In this document: positions 49,068 through 58,808 of the stretch, piece by piece | Numbering within the stretch: position 1 is the stretch's first letter | Layout: every line of letters begins with the position of its first letter | Source: Colwellia polaris | GTDB lineage: Bacteria; Pseudomonadota; Gammaproteobacteria; Enterobacterales; Alteromonadaceae | Reading direction: 5' to 3' | DNA length: 64,000 nt | Assembly (NCBI RefSeq): GCF_002104515.1 | Contig: NZ_NBOE01000001.1 | Coordinates: 372,001 to 436,000 of the forward strand | Translations under genes and position numbers: made by a program | Notes under the pieces: model-generated | Database searches by the model: none | Seen by the model: only the letters and a program-made list of their open reading frames with translations | Told to the model about the DNA's origin: nothing

Positions 49068-49457
49068 ATGATGACTGATCCTATCGCGGACATGTTTACA
49101 CGCATCCGCAACGGTCAATCTGCAGCAAAGTCTGCAGTTACAATGCCATCTTCTAAGGTAAAAGTTGCACTTGCCAACTTGCTTAAAGAAGAAGGTTACA
49201 TTTCAGATTTTTCAGTTTCAGGTGATGTAAAACCTGAACTAACTGTTGAATTGAAATATTTTGAAGGTAAAGAAGTAATTGAAGTGATCAAACGTGTTTC
49301 ACGTCCAGGTCTTCGCGTATACAAAGGTGCTCAAGAGCTTCCTAAAGTATTAGCAGGTATGGGTATCGCTATTATTTCTACTTCTAAAGGTCTAATGACT
49401 GATCGCGCCGCTCGCAATGCGGGTCTTGGCGGTGAAGTTCTTGGTTTCGTAGAGTAA
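49068..49457 (+). CDS. rpsH: 30S ribosomal protein S8
   Basis: S8 binds 16S helix 21 and represses the spc operon in E. coli. From the ATG at 49068 the protein has 129 residues ([19 protein letters not shown]), ending GEVLGFVE; ATGs at 49062 and 49071 are in the same frame, and the middle one has the best distance (nine bases) to gggag. [18 protein letters not shown] is the usual C-terminal RNA-binding block. Confidence 0.96.
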   Translation: MMTDPIADMFTRIRNGQSAAKSAVTMPSSKVKVALANLLKEEGYISDFSVSGDVKPELTVELKYFEGKEVIEVIKRVSRPGLRVYKGAQELPKVLAGMGIAIISTSKGLMTDRAARNAGLGGEVLGFVE

Positions 49458-49468
49458 AGGAGCAGAAT

Positions 49469-50002
49469 ATGTCTCGTGTCGCAAAAGCACATGTCGCAAT
49501 CCCTGCAGGCGTTACTATTACGTTATCAGGTCAAGACATTAAAATTAAAGGTCCAATGGGTGAATTATCTCACACGATCCATAGCGATGTTGTTGTTTCT
49601 CAAGAAGAAGACAACCTTATCACTAATATCGTTGCTGATGTTAAAGGCGCTTGGGCTCAAGCCGGTACTGTACGCTCTTTAATCAATAATATGGTTGAAG
49701 GTGTAAGTAAAGGTTTTGAAAAGAAATTATTGTTAAACGGTGTTGGTTACCGTGCTAAAGCTGCAGGTAAGTCTTTAAACTTATCTTTAGGCTTTTCACA
49801 TCCGGTTGACCACGCAATTCCTGAAGGAATTACTGTTGAAACTCCTAGCCAAACTGAAATCATACTGAAAGGTGCTGATAAACAGTTGGTCGGTCAAACT
49901 GCAGCGAACATTCGTGCATACCGTAAACCTGAGCCTTATAAAGGTAAAGGTATTCGTTATAGCGATGAGAATGTACGTCGTAAAGAAGCTAAGAAGAAGT
50001 AG
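49469..50002 (+). CDS. rplF: 50S ribosomal protein L6
   Basis: L6 sits by the sarcin-ricin loop and factor-binding site. The 177-residue protein has two similar domains and the C-terminal signature [20 protein letters not shown]. Ordinary length and position between rpsH and rplR. Confidence 0.97.
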   Translation: MSRVAKAHVAIPAGVTITLSGQDIKIKGPMGELSHTIHSDVVVSQEEDNLITNIVADVKGAWAQAGTVRSLINNMVEGVSKGFEKKLLLNGVGYRAKAAGKSLNLSLGFSHPVDHAIPEGITVETPSQTEIILKGADKQLVGQTAANIRAYRKPEPYKGKGIRYSDENVRRKEAKKK

Positions 50003-50011
50003 GGTAATACT

Positions 50012-50365
50012 ATGGATAAGAAAACATCTCGTTTGCGCCGCGCTAAACGCGCTCGTGCAAAAATCAGCGAGTTGGGTGCGAATCGTTTAGTTGTATTCCG
50101 TACTCCTCGTCATATTTACGCGCAATTGATTGCACCAACAGGTTCTGAAGTAATCGCGTCAGCGTCTACTTTAGACAAAGAAGTTAGTGCTCAGTTAGAA
50201 AAAACAGGTAACGTTGAAGCAGCTACGGCTGTAGGTAAAGCAATTGCAGAACGTGCAGTAGCTAAAGGCATCACTAGTGTTGCTTTTGACCGTTCAGGTT
50301 TCCGTTACCATGGTCGCGTGAAAGCGTTAGCAGATGCAGCTCGCGAAGCTGGTCTTCAGTTTTAG
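50012..50365 (+). CDS. rplR: 50S ribosomal protein L18
   Basis: L18 binds 5S rRNA with L5. The 117-residue protein has [33 protein letters not shown], the central [20 protein letters not shown] and the ending REAGLQF. It matches E. coli L18 in length. Confidence 0.97.
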   Translation: MDKKTSRLRRAKRARAKISELGANRLVVFRTPRHIYAQLIAPTGSEVIASASTLDKEVSAQLEKTGNVEAATAVGKAIAERAVAKGITSVAFDRSGFRYHGRVKALADAAREAGLQF

Positions 50366-50374
50366 GGGTTGATA

Positions 50375-50884
50375 ATGGCTAATCATAATCAAGAAAACTC
50401 ACAACAAAGTGATATGGCTGAAAAGCTAATCGCAGTTAACCGTGTATCAAAAGTGGTTAAAGGTGGTCGTATTTTCAGTTTCACAGCACTAACCGTAGTT
50501 GGTGATGGCGCTGGTCGCGTTGGTTTTGGTTACGGTAAAGCACGTGAAGTGCCTGCTGCAATCCAAAAAGCAATGGAAAAAGCACGTCGTAACTTAGTAA
50601 CCGTAGATTTGAAGGGTACTACTCTTCAGCATGTCGTTATCGGCAAGCACTCTGGTTCAAAAGTTTACATGCAACCAGCTTCTGAAGGTACAGGTATTAT
50701 CGCCGGTGGCGCGATGCGTGCAGTACTTGAAGTTGCAGGCGTTCAGAACGTATTGTCTAAGGCATACGGTTCTACTAACCCAATAAACGTAGTTCGCGCT
50801 ACTGTTGCTGCTCTTGCGAATATGCATTCGCCTGAAGCTGTTGCAGCAAAGCGTGGTAAAAGCGTTTCAGATATTCTGGGGTAA
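50375..50884 (+). CDS. rpsE: 30S ribosomal protein S5
   Basis: S5 acts in decoding fidelity and mRNA entry. The ATG at 50375 is chosen; the in-frame TTG at 50369 lies within the ribosome-binding site region (aggggttg). The 169-residue protein has [39 protein letters not shown] and [19 protein letters not shown]. The first ~15 residues are Gln/Asn/Ser-rich, as is common for the variable N-terminus. Confidence 0.97.
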   Translation: MANHNQENSQQSDMAEKLIAVNRVSKVVKGGRIFSFTALTVVGDGAGRVGFGYGKAREVPAAIQKAMEKARRNLVTVDLKGTTLQHVVIGKHSGSKVYMQPASEGTGIIAGGAMRAVLEVAGVQNVLSKAYGSTNPINVVRATVAALANMHSPEAVAAKRGKSVSDILG

Positions 50885-50890
50885 TTGAGC

Positions 50891-51070
50891 ATGGCTAAAA
50901 CAGTTAGAATAACTCAGTTAAAAAGTTCTATCGGTCGTTTACCGAAGCATAGAGCTACATTAAAGGGTCTTGGTTTACGTCGTATTCGTCAAACAGTAGA
51001 GTTAGAAGATACTCCATCTGTACGCGGTATGATTAATCAAGTATCTTATATGATTAAGGTGGAGGATTAA
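50891..51070 (+). CDS. rpmD: 50S ribosomal protein L30
   Basis: L30 is a small large-subunit protein. From the ATG at 50891 it has 59 residues ([20 protein letters not shown]), ending [13 protein letters not shown] six bases upstream in frame is less likely. It lies between rpsE and rplO. Confidence 0.96.
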   Translation: MAKTVRITQLKSSIGRLPKHRATLKGLGLRRIRQTVELEDTPSVRGMINQVSYMIKVED

Positions 51071-51072
51071 TA

Positions 51073-51507
51073 ATGCATTTAAATACTTTATCTCCTGCAC
51101 CAGGTGCTAAGAAAGCCAAGAAACGCTGTGGTCGTGGTATTGGTTCTGGCATAGGTAAAACAGGTGGTCGTGGTCACAAAGGTCAGAAATCTCGTTCTGG
51201 CGGTAGTGTTCGTCCTGGCTTCGAAGGTGGTCAAATGCCATTGAAACAACGTTTACCTAAGTTTGGTTTCACGTCACGTAAATCTTTAGTTCGCGCTGAA
51301 GTACGTTTACATGAACTAAACAACATCACAGGTGATGTTGTCGATATCTTTGCCCTGAAAGATGCTAACTTAATCACACGTAATATTGTGTCAGTGAAAA
51401 TCATGCTTTCTGGTGAAATCACTCGTCCAATTACTGTACGTGGTTTAGGTGTTACTAAAGGCGCTCGCGCAGCTATTGAAGCTGCAGGCGGAAAAATCGA
51501 GGAATAG
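51073..51507 (+). CDS. rplO: 50S ribosomal protein L15
   Basis: L15 is a late-assembly large-subunit protein. The 144-residue protein has the glycine-rich N-terminus [40 protein letters not shown] and the ending [13 protein letters not shown]. It lies two bases after rpmD and eight before secY. Confidence 0.97.
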   Translation: MHLNTLSPAPGAKKAKKRCGRGIGSGIGKTGGRGHKGQKSRSGGSVRPGFEGGQMPLKQRLPKFGFTSRKSLVRAEVRLHELNNITGDVVDIFALKDANLITRNIVSVKIMLSGEITRPITVRGLGVTKGARAAIEAAGGKIEE

Positions 51508-51515
51508 TACAGGTT

Positions 51516-52841
51516 ATGGCTACACCAGGAATTGATAATAAAGCAAAAGGCGGATTGTCTGAGCTTAAACAAAGATTGTGGTTTGTATTCGGTGCACTTA
51601 TTGTGCTTCGTTTGGGAACATTTGTGCCAATCCCTGGTATTGACGCCGCTGTATTAGCTCAGTTGTTTGAACAACAAAAGGGCACCATTGTAGAAATGTT
51701 TAACATGTTCTCTGGTGGTGCACTTGAGCGAGCCTCTGTATTGGCACTTGGTATTATGCCGTACATCTCAGCTTCAATCATTATGCAATTGCTTACGGTT
51801 ATGCACCCGGCAATGGCAGAGTTGAAAAAAGAAGGTGAAGCTGGACGACGTAAGATCAGCCAATACACCCGCTACGGCACTTTAGTTCTAGCGACTGTAC
51901 AATCAATTGCAATAGCAAGAAGTTTACCGGGAATGATGCCAGGTCTAGTAATGGACGCAGGTTTCGGATTCTACTTTGCTGCGGTAGTAAGTTTGGTTAC
52001 TGGTACCATGTTTTTAATGTGGTTAGGTGAGCAAATTACTGAGCGTGGTATTGGTAACGGTATTTCAATCTTGATCTTTGCAGGTATAGTAGCTGGTATG
52101 CCGTCAGCTGTTGGTCAAACAGCAGAAGCGGCGCGTCAAGGTGAATTGCACTTATTAGTATTATTGCTAATTGGCGTAATTATATTTGCTACAACTTTCT
52201 TTGTTGTATTTGTGGAACGTGGTCAACGACGTATTGTTGTTAACTATGCTAAGCGTCAGCAAGGCCGTAAGGTTTTCGCTGCTCAAAGCACACATTTACC
52301 GTTAAAAGTTAATATGGCAGGTGTTATTCCACCAATCTTTGCATCAAGTATTATCTTGTTTCCAGGCACGCTTGCGAGCTGGTTTGGTCAAGGTGAAGGT
52401 ATGGTTGCTGATTTCCTACAAGAAGTATCAATTGCTATTTCTCCAGGACAGCCGCTATATGTAATGTTACTTGCAGCAGCGATAATATTTTTCTGTTTCT
52501 TTTACACGGCTCTTGTATTCAACCCGCGTGAAACAGCAGATAACCTGAAAAAATCCGGTGCGTTTATTCCTGGGATTCGTCCTGGTGAGCAAACGTCAAA
52601 ATATATAGATAAAGTGATGACTCGTTTAACCTTAGCTGGTGCGATGTATATTACCTTTATCTGTTTGGTACCTCAGTTTATTATTATGGCATGGGACGTT
52701 AATTTTTACTTTGGCGGAACATCACTATTAATTATAGTAGTTGTAATAATGGACTTTATGGCACAAGTACAGACTCATTTGATGTCTCATCAATATGATA
52801 ATGTACTTAAAAAAGCAAACCTTAAAGGCTACGGTCGTTAG
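51516..52841 (+). CDS. secY: Preprotein translocase channel subunit SecY
   Basis: SecY is the protein-conducting channel of the SecYEG translocon. The 441-residue protein has ten membrane helices, with the start [20 protein letters not shown], the cytosolic loop [36 protein letters not shown] and the ribosome-/SecA-binding loop [20 protein letters not shown]. Length agrees with E. coli (443). It sits between rplO and rpmJ as usual. Confidence 0.98.
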   Translation: MATPGIDNKAKGGLSELKQRLWFVFGALIVLRLGTFVPIPGIDAAVLAQLFEQQKGTIVEMFNMFSGGALERASVLALGIMPYISASIIMQLLTVMHPAMAELKKEGEAGRRKISQYTRYGTLVLATVQSIAIARSLPGMMPGLVMDAGFGFYFAAVVSLVTGTMFLMWLGEQITERGIGNGISILIFAGIVAGMPSAVGQTAEAARQGELHLLVLLLIGVIIFATTFFVVFVERGQRRIVVNYAKRQQGRKVFAAQSTHLPLKVNMAGVIPPIFASSIILFPGTLASWFGQGEGMVADFLQEVSIAISPGQPLYVMLLAAAIIFFCFFYTALVFNPRETADNLKKSGAFIPGIRPGEQTSKYIDKVMTRLTLAGAMYITFICLVPQFIIMAWDVNFYFGGTSLLIIVVVIMDFMAQVQTHLMSHQYDNVLKKANLKGYGR

Positions 52842-52871
52842 ACTGGGCCCTTAGGTAACGGAGTATATAAA

Positions 52872-52985
52872 ATGAAAGTACGTGCATCCGTAAAAAAGAT
52901 TTGTCGTAATTGTAAAGTTGTTAAGCGCGCTGGTGTAATTCGTGTAATTTGCGAAGAGCCAAAGCACAAGCAACGTCAAGGCTAA
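52872..52985 (+). CDS. rpmJ: 50S ribosomal protein L36 (zinc-binding form)
   Basis: A 37-residue protein, [20 protein letters not shown] followed by a [17 protein letters not shown] tail. Cys11, Cys14, Cys27 and His32 make the zinc ribbon, so this is the C-plus form. It lies between secY and the alpha operon, 30 bases after secY, with ggag just upstream. Too short for standard ORF length cut-offs but certain by its sequence. Confidence 0.97.
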   Translation: MKVRASVKKICRNCKVVKRAGVIRVICEEPKHKQRQG

Positions 52986-53019
52986 ATCTTTAAGCAGTAG
53001 CATTATGCAGATAAGTCTG

Positions 53020-53025
53020 TATAAT
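53020..53025 (+). promoter_or_regulatory. alpha operon promoter -10
   Basis: Consensus TATAAT preceded by ctg and followed by gccgcttcg (GC-rich discriminator), between rpmJ and rpsM. The -35 is weak. It matches the style of the rplM, S10 and spc promoters here. Confidence 0.6.
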
Positions 53026-53040
53026 GCCGCTTCGATTTGC

Positions 53041-53121
53041 AAAGAAATGCGGCTGGTTGAGTATCCTAACGGGCTTTTCAACTGGTAAATTTTAAATTAA
53101 AAATAGGAGATGTGTTTAGTG
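53041..53121 (+). promoter_or_regulatory. alpha operon leader, S4-binding pseudoknot
   Basis: The run ttgagtatcct, aacgggcttttca just upstream of the rpsM start matches the E. coli alpha-operon ribosome-binding-site pseudoknot (ttgagtatcctgaaaacggg, cttttcag). Ribosomal protein S4, encoded three genes downstream as rpsD, binds this element in E. coli and traps the ribosome to repress the operon. The rpsM start codon is GTG here as in E. coli, which is part of that control. Confidence 0.85.
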
Positions 53122-53475
53122 GCCCGTATCGCTGGCATTAACATCCCTGATCGTAAGCATGCAGTAATCGCCATTACTGCGATCTTCGGTATCGGAGCAA
53201 CACGTGCGAAAGCAATTTGTGTTGCAACTGGTATTGCAGAGTCAACTAAGATCAGTGAATTGGACGAAGCTCAAATTGATTTGCTTCGTGCAGAAGTGGA
53301 TAAATACACCGTAGAAGGTGATTTACGCCGTGAAGTTTCAATGAACATTAAACGTCTTATGGATTTAGGTTGTTTCCGTGGCATTCGCCACCGTCGCAGT
53401 CTTCCTCTACGTGGTCAACGCACTAAAACTAATGCGCGCACCCGTAAAGGTCCTCGTAAGCCAATTAAGAAGTAA
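53119..53475 (+). CDS. rpsM: 30S ribosomal protein S13
   Basis: S13 contacts the P-site tRNA and bridges B1a/B1b. The 118-residue protein starts at GTG 53119 ([15 protein letters not shown]), nine bases after aggaga; an in-frame ATG at 53110 abuts that sequence and is rejected. It ends [14 protein letters not shown]. First gene of the alpha operon, controlled by the S4 leader. Confidence 0.97.
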   Translation: MARIAGINIPDRKHAVIAITAIFGIGATRAKAICVATGIAESTKISELDEAQIDLLRAEVDKYTVEGDLRREVSMNIKRLMDLGCFRGIRHRRSLPLRGQRTKTNARTRKGPRKPIKK

Positions 53476-53488
53476 GAGGAACTAGACA

Positions 53489-53878
53489 ATGGCTAAAACA
53501 CCTGTACGTACGCGTAAACGCGTAAAAAAACAAGTTGCTGACGGCATGGCTCATATCCATGCATCTTTCAACAACACAATCGTAACTCTTACAGATCGTC
53601 AAGGTAACGCCTTATCATGGGCGACTGCTGGTGGTTCAGGTTTCCGTGGTTCACGTAAATCTACTCCATTTGCTGCGCAAGTAGCTGCAGATCGTGCTGG
53701 TAAAGCTGCACAAGAGTTTGGCTTGAAGAATATTGAAGTGTTCGTTAAAGGTCCGGGTCCAGGTCGTGAATCTGCTATCCGTGCTTTAAATGCTGCTGGT
53801 TTTAAAATCACCAACATTACTGACGTTACACCTATTCCTCATAATGGTTGTCGTCCTCCTAAGAAACGTCGCGTTTAA
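53489..53878 (+). CDS. rpsK: 30S ribosomal protein S11
   Basis: S11 lies in the 30S platform near the E-site. The 129-residue protein has [39 protein letters not shown] and the C-terminus [16 protein letters not shown]. Canonical order between rpsM and rpsD. Confidence 0.98.
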   Translation: MAKTPVRTRKRVKKQVADGMAHIHASFNNTIVTLTDRQGNALSWATAGGSGFRGSRKSTPFAAQVAADRAGKAAQEFGLKNIEVFVKGPGPGRESAIRALNAAGFKITNITDVTPIPHNGCRPPKKRRV

Positions 53879-53911
53879 TCGTACTTTTTTTAGGATAGTT
53901 GGAGAAAGAAA

Positions 53912-54532
53912 ATGGCTAGATATTTAGGTCCTAAGTTAAAGCTTAGTCGCCGCGAAGGTACAGATTTGTTCCTTAAAAGCGGTGTTAGAGCAATTGACAC
54001 TAAATGTAAAATCGAAACAATACCAGGTCAACATGGCGCCCGTCGCGGTCGTTTGTCTGACTACGGTATTCAACTTCGTGAAAAACAAAAAGTTCGTCGT
54101 ATATATGGCGTACTAGAAAAACAATTCCGCAACTACTATAAAGAAGCGGCTCGTCTAAAAGGCAATACAGGTGAAAACTTGTTGCAACTTTTAGAGAAAC
54201 GTCTTGATAACGTAGTATACCGTATGGGCTATGCAAGCACTCGTGCTGAAGCTCGTCAACTAGTTAGCCACAAAGCTATCGTAGTTAACGGTGTTGTTGT
54301 TAATATTCCATCTTTCACTGTTAAAGCCGAAGATGTAGTTTCTGTACGTGAGAAGTCTAAAACTCAAGCGCGTATTATCGCTGCTTTAGAATTAGCTGAG
54401 CAACGTGAGAAGCCAGTTTGGGTTGAAGTAGATAACAAGAAACTTGAAGGCGTATTTAAACGCGTTCCTGATCGTTCTGACTTGTCTGCCGAAATTAATG
54501 AACAGTTGATTGTTGAACTTTACTCTAAGTAA
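53912..54532 (+). CDS. rpsD: 30S ribosomal protein S4
   Basis: S4 is a primary 16S binder, part of the decoding-fidelity interface, and the autorepressor of the alpha operon. The 206-residue protein has [19 protein letters not shown] and the S4 RNA-binding domain [20 protein letters not shown], then [17 protein letters not shown]. Its target leader is recognised before rpsM. It is the zinc-free form without N-terminal Cys cluster. Confidence 0.98.
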   Translation: MARYLGPKLKLSRREGTDLFLKSGVRAIDTKCKIETIPGQHGARRGRLSDYGIQLREKQKVRRIYGVLEKQFRNYYKEAARLKGNTGENLLQLLEKRLDNVVYRMGYASTRAEARQLVSHKAIVVNGVVVNIPSFTVKAEDVVSVREKSKTQARIIAALELAEQREKPVWVEVDNKKLEGVFKRVPDRSDLSAEINEQLIVELYSK

Positions 54533-54556
54533 AGTTGCACTTTAAGAGAGGACATA

Positions 54557-55546
54557 ATGCAGGGTTCTGTAACCGAATTCCTTAGACCACGATTGGTTGA
54601 TATCGAAACTGTTAGTGCTACTCGTGCTAAAGTAACTTTAGAGCCATTAGAGCGTGGTTTTGGTCACACTTTAGGTAATGCGTTACGCCGCATTCTTTTA
54701 TCTTCAATGCCGGGTTGTGCTGTAACTGAAGTTGAAATTGACGGTGTACTTCATGAGTACAGCAGTAAAGAAGGTGTGCAAGAAGACATCATCGAAATAC
54801 TGTTAAACCTTAAGGGACTAGCGATAAGTTTAGAAGGCAAAAATGAAGCTGTTCTTACCTTAACTAAGTCCGGTGAAGGCCCTGTAACGGCTGCCGATAT
54901 CCAACATGATGGTGATGTAGAAATTGCAAATCCAGCTCATGTAATTTGTCATTTGACAGGTGATGGCTCTATCAGTATGCGTATAAAGGTTGAAATGGGA
55001 CGTGGTTATGTTCCTGCTTCTGCCAGACGTGATGCCGAGGAAGAAGATCGTGCAATAGGACGTTTGTTAGTTGATGCTTCATTCAGTCCCGTTGTAAGAA
55101 TTGCCTATGATGTTGATTCTGCACGTGTTGAACAGCGTACAGATTTGGACAAACTGGTTTTAGACATGGAAACTAACGGTACGTTAGATCCTGAAGAAGC
55201 AATTCGTCGTGCTTCAACAATTTTAGCTGAACAGTTAGATGCGTTTGTAGAACTTCGAGATGTAACTGAAGTTGAACCAAAAGAGGAAAAACCACTGTTT
55301 GATCCTATTTTGCTTCGTCCTGTTGATGACCTTGAACTTACTGTTCGTTCAGCAAACTGCCTAAAAGCAGAAGCAATTCAATATATTGGCGATTTAGTAC
55401 AGCGTGCTGAAGTTGAGCTTCTTAAAACACCTAATTTAGGTAAGAAGTCTTTAACTGAAATCAAAGACGTTTTGGCGTCTCGTGGTTTGTCTCTAGGTAT
55501 GCGCCTAGAAAACTGGCCACCTGAAAGCATAGCTGATAACGACTAA
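54557..55546 (+). CDS. rpoA: RNA polymerase alpha subunit
   Basis: Alpha dimerises to nucleate RNA polymerase assembly; its C-terminal domain contacts UP elements and activators. The 329-residue protein has the N-terminal dimer domain ([20 protein letters not shown]), a linker near 235-245, and the alpha-CTD with [19 protein letters not shown] and [21 protein letters not shown]. coli length. Confidence 0.98.
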   Translation: MQGSVTEFLRPRLVDIETVSATRAKVTLEPLERGFGHTLGNALRRILLSSMPGCAVTEVEIDGVLHEYSSKEGVQEDIIEILLNLKGLAISLEGKNEAVLTLTKSGEGPVTAADIQHDGDVEIANPAHVICHLTGDGSISMRIKVEMGRGYVPASARRDAEEEDRAIGRLLVDASFSPVVRIAYDVDSARVEQRTDLDKLVLDMETNGTLDPEEAIRRASTILAEQLDAFVELRDVTEVEPKEEKPLFDPILLRPVDDLELTVRSANCLKAEAIQYIGDLVQRAEVELLKTPNLGKKSLTEIKDVLASRGLSLGMRLENWPPESIADND

Positions 55547-55588
55547 GTCGATCATCGTTTTTTTAATAGTTGAGAGAAGGATTAACTT

Positions 55589-55996
55589 ATGCGCCATCGT
55601 AAAAGCGGTCGCCAGTTAAACCGTAATAGCAGTCATCGTAAAGCGATGTTCCGCAATATGGCAAGCTCTTTAGTAAAGCACGGTTTGATCAAAACTACTG
55701 TTGCTAAAGCTAAAGAACTACGTATGGTTGTCGAGCCACTGATCACATTGGCTAAAACCGACAGCGTTGCAAATCGCCGTTTAGCATTTGCTCGTACACA
55801 AGATAAAGAAGTAGTAGGTATTTTATTTAACGAACTTGGTGCTCGTTACCAAGAACGCCCAGGTGGATACACTCGCATTTTAAAATGCGGTTTCCGTACT
55901 GGTGATAAAGCGCCTATGGCTTACGTTGAGTTAGTTGACCGCCCAGCAGCTGAAGAAGCCGCTGAAGTAGTTGAAGAAGTTAGCGCAGAAGCATAA
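55589..55996 (+). CDS. rplQ: 50S ribosomal protein L17
   Basis: L17 is at the tunnel-exit side of the 50S. The 135-residue protein begins [20 protein letters not shown], has [20 protein letters not shown] and an acidic C-terminal tail ([15 protein letters not shown]). Last gene of the alpha operon before a strong terminator. Confidence 0.97.
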   Translation: MRHRKSGRQLNRNSSHRKAMFRNMASSLVKHGLIKTTVAKAKELRMVVEPLITLAKTDSVANRRLAFARTQDKEVVGILFNELGARYQERPGGYTRILKCGFRTGDKAPMAYVELVDRPAAEEAAEVVEEVSAEA

Positions 55997-56031
55997 TTTA
56001 GTATTCGTACTAAGTTTTTTCTGAAAGAATT

Positions 56032-56059
56032 AAAAGCGGAGCTTAGGCTCCGCTTTTTT
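56032..56059 (+). terminator. Terminator of the alpha operon
   Basis: aaaagcggagc and gctccgctttt form an 11-bp stem with a ttag loop, followed by Ts. Confidence 0.94.
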
Positions 56060-56163
56060 GTTACTGTAATAAAATTGTTAAAACTATAACATCAGGTTAA
56101 AGCTTGACCCTTCTATAAATACCTCGTATAACAATTGTCCATATATTTTAAGGTTGAACTACT

Positions 56164-57063
56164 ATGTCGTCACGTAATCCTATTATTGCAGTTACCGGTT
56201 CATCTGGAGCTGGTACTTCTACGACAACTGAATCGTTTGAACATATTTTCAGATCTTTAGGCATTACATCTGCGACAGTCGAAGGAGATAGCTTCCATCG
56301 ATATTCACGCCAAGAAATGGACATGGAAAAACGCAAGGCCAAAGAACAACAACTTAAAATTAGTTATTTTGGTGATGCAGCGAATGATTTTGATGCCCTA
56401 GAAAAGTTATTTAAAGACTACTCTGAAACCGGTAAAGGTAAAATGAGACGTTATTTACATACTTTTGACGAAGCTGTGCCATATAACCAAATGCCTGGTA
56501 CATTTACACCTTGGGAAGAGTTGGGTGAAGGTACTGACTTATTATTTTATGAAGGACTGCACGGAGGCGTTGTTACAGAGAAAAACGATGTAGCAAAGCA
56601 TGTAGATTTACTTATTGGTATGGTACCGATTGTAAATCTAGAGTGGATCCAAAAAATAATTCGAGATACAAATAAACGTGGTCATAGTCGAGAAGCGGTA
56701 ACTCAAAGTATTGTTAGGAGTATGGAAGATTATATTTCTTTCATAACCCCACAGTTTTCAAGAACACATATTAACTTTCAACGAGTTCCAACGGTTGATA
56801 CTTCGAATCCATTTAGCGCTAAAGCAATTCCTACCTTAGACGAAAGTTTTGTTGTTATTCGTTGTCGAGATGCCAGTCAGCTCGACTTTCCTTATTATTT
56901 GAGTATGATCGATGGCTCATTTATGTCTCGTATGAATACTTTGGTTGTTCCGGGCGGTAAAATGGGCTTAGCAATGGAATTATTACTTACGCCATTAATC
57001 AAAGACTTAATGTTGAAGAAAACTGAAGCTAACAAACAACTAGATTGGATGAGTGATTTATAA
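56164..57063 (+). CDS. prkB: Phosphoribulokinase-like protein PrkB
   Basis: A P-loop kinase related to phosphoribulokinase and uridine kinase, widespread in gammaproteobacteria that lack the Calvin cycle; its substrate is not established. The 299-residue protein has the P-loop GSSGAGTSTT (12-21), EGDSFHRYSRQEMD, FYEGLHGG and RDTNKRGHSREAV. RuBisCO is not present nearby, so a Calvin-cycle role is unlikely. The neighbour on the other strand is yhfA, the same pair as in E. coli. Confidence 0.9.
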   Translation: MSSRNPIIAVTGSSGAGTSTTTESFEHIFRSLGITSATVEGDSFHRYSRQEMDMEKRKAKEQQLKISYFGDAANDFDALEKLFKDYSETGKGKMRRYLHTFDEAVPYNQMPGTFTPWEELGEGTDLLFYEGLHGGVVTEKNDVAKHVDLLIGMVPIVNLEWIQKIIRDTNKRGHSREAVTQSIVRSMEDYISFITPQFSRTHINFQRVPTVDTSNPFSAKAIPTLDESFVVIRCRDASQLDFPYYLSMIDGSFMSRMNTLVVPGGKMGLAMELLLTPLIKDLMLKKTEANKQLDWMSDL

Positions 57064-57071
57064 GCCTTAGC

Positions 57072-57102
57072 TGTTAGCAAAAACTTTTAATGCTTGCTAA
57101 CA
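57072..57102. terminator. Weak hairpin between prkB and yhfA
   Basis: tgttagcaa and ttgctaaca pair over 9 bp around a 13-base loop between the convergent stops. No T-run follows on either strand, so termination is doubtful. Confidence 0.4.
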
Positions 57103-57116
57103 ACCAAAATATAAAC

Positions 57117-57524
57117 TTATGTTACATTGTTTATTTGATATTCGTGGGTAATATTAACTGATTTATTAAGCATTAATGCAACTGAGCAGTATTTATCTGC
57201 AGACAAATTTACAGCACGTTCTACATGTTTTTCATTTACATCACTTCCTTCAATAAGGAATGTTAAATGAATATCTGAAAATAACTTAGGAACGCTATCA
57301 ACACGTGTGGCAGATATTTCAACACTGCAGCCAGTAATCTTCTGACGTGCTTTTTCTAAAATGCTAACAACATCAACTGATGAACAGCCACCCAAGGAGA
57401 TCAAAACACTCTCTAAAGGACTTGGGGCTATAGCGCCAGCGTTTGCATCTAATACTATTGTATGACCACTTTCAGAAGTACCGATGAATAATTCATCACC
57501 TATCCATTTTACCGTAGCTTTCAT
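57117..57524 (-). CDS. yhfA: OsmC-family protein YhfA
   Basis: A 135-residue protein of the OsmC/Ohr fold, members of which reduce organic hydroperoxides through two Cys. Both are present: Cys47 in SLGGCSSVDVVSIL and Cys113 in SADKYCSVALML. The first 10 residues (MKATVKWIGD) and the ending VNITHEYQ match E. coli YhfA. No Ohr-specific context is present; its substrate is unknown. In E. coli crp follows on the other side; crp is not found here. Confidence 0.92.
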   Translation of the reverse strand: MKATVKWIGDELFIGTSESGHTIVLDANAGAIAPSPLESVLISLGGCSSVDVVSILEKARQKITGCSVEISATRVDSVPKLFSDIHLTFLIEGSDVNEKHVERAVNLSADKYCSVALMLNKSVNITHEYQINNVT

Positions 57525-58217
57525 TAAGATTAACCTAAAGTTGAGATTTAACTGAATTCTAACTATTTAACACATTTTATACTAGTGAACTCATTCTTTA
57601 TAATAATGATCAAACTAATTTAATGAACATGTTGGTATAATTTTTAGATACAATTTTACCGTAATCTAAAACCCAAATGGCTCCTTTTTTCTATTGTATA
57701 CGCAGTGTATGAAAAATGTCTTCTGTTAATTGTGACAACTTAATCATCGCTATTTTACAGAAAATTAATCCATCTAATAATCTAATATGCAGCTTTCAAC
57801 TGTCTGCTCTATTAATTTAATAGGTAGGTGGTTGCTTTCAATTGATATTAAAATATTTGTACAGCCATTTGTGCATTAATATTATGAAATTATTTGAATA
57901 TTTTATAAGGTTGTTAGAAAATTAATAACGAGTTACTCGCTTTAAAGTTTTTACCAAGATATATTGATAATTGATAGATAAGAAAACCTACTAATGCGAA
58001 TAGTTTTTATTTAGCGCGGGTGACCATTAAGAATTAACTTTTACTGCCATAAACCTGCATGGAAACGGTTAATTACCTTGTAAAAAACAAGGGTTTTCTT
58101 TATTATCAGAACAATTTTTTTTTCGTTGATTTAGTCGAACAACAATCTTCACAGTAACTAAGTAGTTTACTTCGTCTTGTGTTGTTGTATTAGCTAGATA
58201 ATTATTGGAGAGTTTGA
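57525..58217. other. Long AT-rich upstream region of petABC
   Basis: 693 bases between yhfA and petA with no ORF, repeat or RNA motif I could recognise. It must hold promoters for both divergent units. A near-CRP-like half-site (ttgtgacaacttaatca) occurs about 57728-57744 but does not complete a palindrome. Confidence 0.45.
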
Positions 58218-58808
58218 ATGAGCAATGCGCCTGTTAACAACGGCCGTCGACGCTTTCTAACTGCTGCTACTTCGGTAGTTGGTGGTGTTGGTGTTGTCGG
58301 TGTGGCTGTGCCTTTCATTGGGTCTTGGAACCCTAGCGCGCGTGCGAAAGCCGCAGGTGCGCCGGTTGAGGTCAATGTTAGTAAGATAGAGCCAGGTCAA
58401 TTAATACGTGCTGAATGGCGCGGTAAACCTGTCTATGTAGTTCGTAGAACAGAAGAAATTCTATCGAGTCTTAGTGCACATGATGGTCAATTAAAAGATC
58501 CTCAGTCAGAAGTGCCTCAACAGCCTGTTTATGCTACCAATGCATTCCGTTCAATTAAGCCGGAATTTCTAGTAGCCTTAGGTGTTTGTACTCACTTAGG
58601 TTGTGCTCCGACATATCGCAAAGGCGACTTCGAACAAGAAGTTGCAGGCGTTAAAGACGGTTTCTTCTGCCCTTGTCATGGTTCAAAATTTGATATGGCA
58701 GGTCGTGTATTCCAAAGTGTTCCAGCACCAACTAACTTAATGGTTCCTGAACACTCATTTCCTAACGATAGTACTTTGCTAATCGGCGTATCTGAAGGAG
58801 AAGCATAA
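58218..58808 (+). CDS. petA: Ubiquinol-cytochrome c reductase Rieske iron-sulfur subunit
   Basis: The Rieske subunit of the cytochrome bc1 complex passes electrons from ubiquinol to cytochrome c1. The 196-residue protein has a Tat-type N-terminus (RRRFL, 10-14) merging into a membrane helix (about 17-34), and the 2Fe-2S ligands Cys124/His126 (CTHLGC) and Cys151/His154 (CPCHGS), with Cys129 and Cys153 for the disulfide. Its last base overlaps the petB start. Confidence 0.97.
   Translation: MSNAPVNNGRRRFLTAATSVVGGVGVVGVAVPFIGSWNPSARAKAAGAPVEVNVSKIEPGQLIRAEWRGKPVYVVRRTEEILSSLSAHDGQLKDPQSEVPQQPVYATNAFRSIKPEFLVALGVCTHLGCAPTYRKGDFEQEVAGVKDGFFCPCHGSKFDMAGRVFQSVPAPTNLMVPEHSFPNDSTLLIGVSEGEA

Noticed and set aside
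57728-57744. CRP-like site before petA
   Set aside because: Only one half (tgtga) matches; the other half does not form the inverted repeat.
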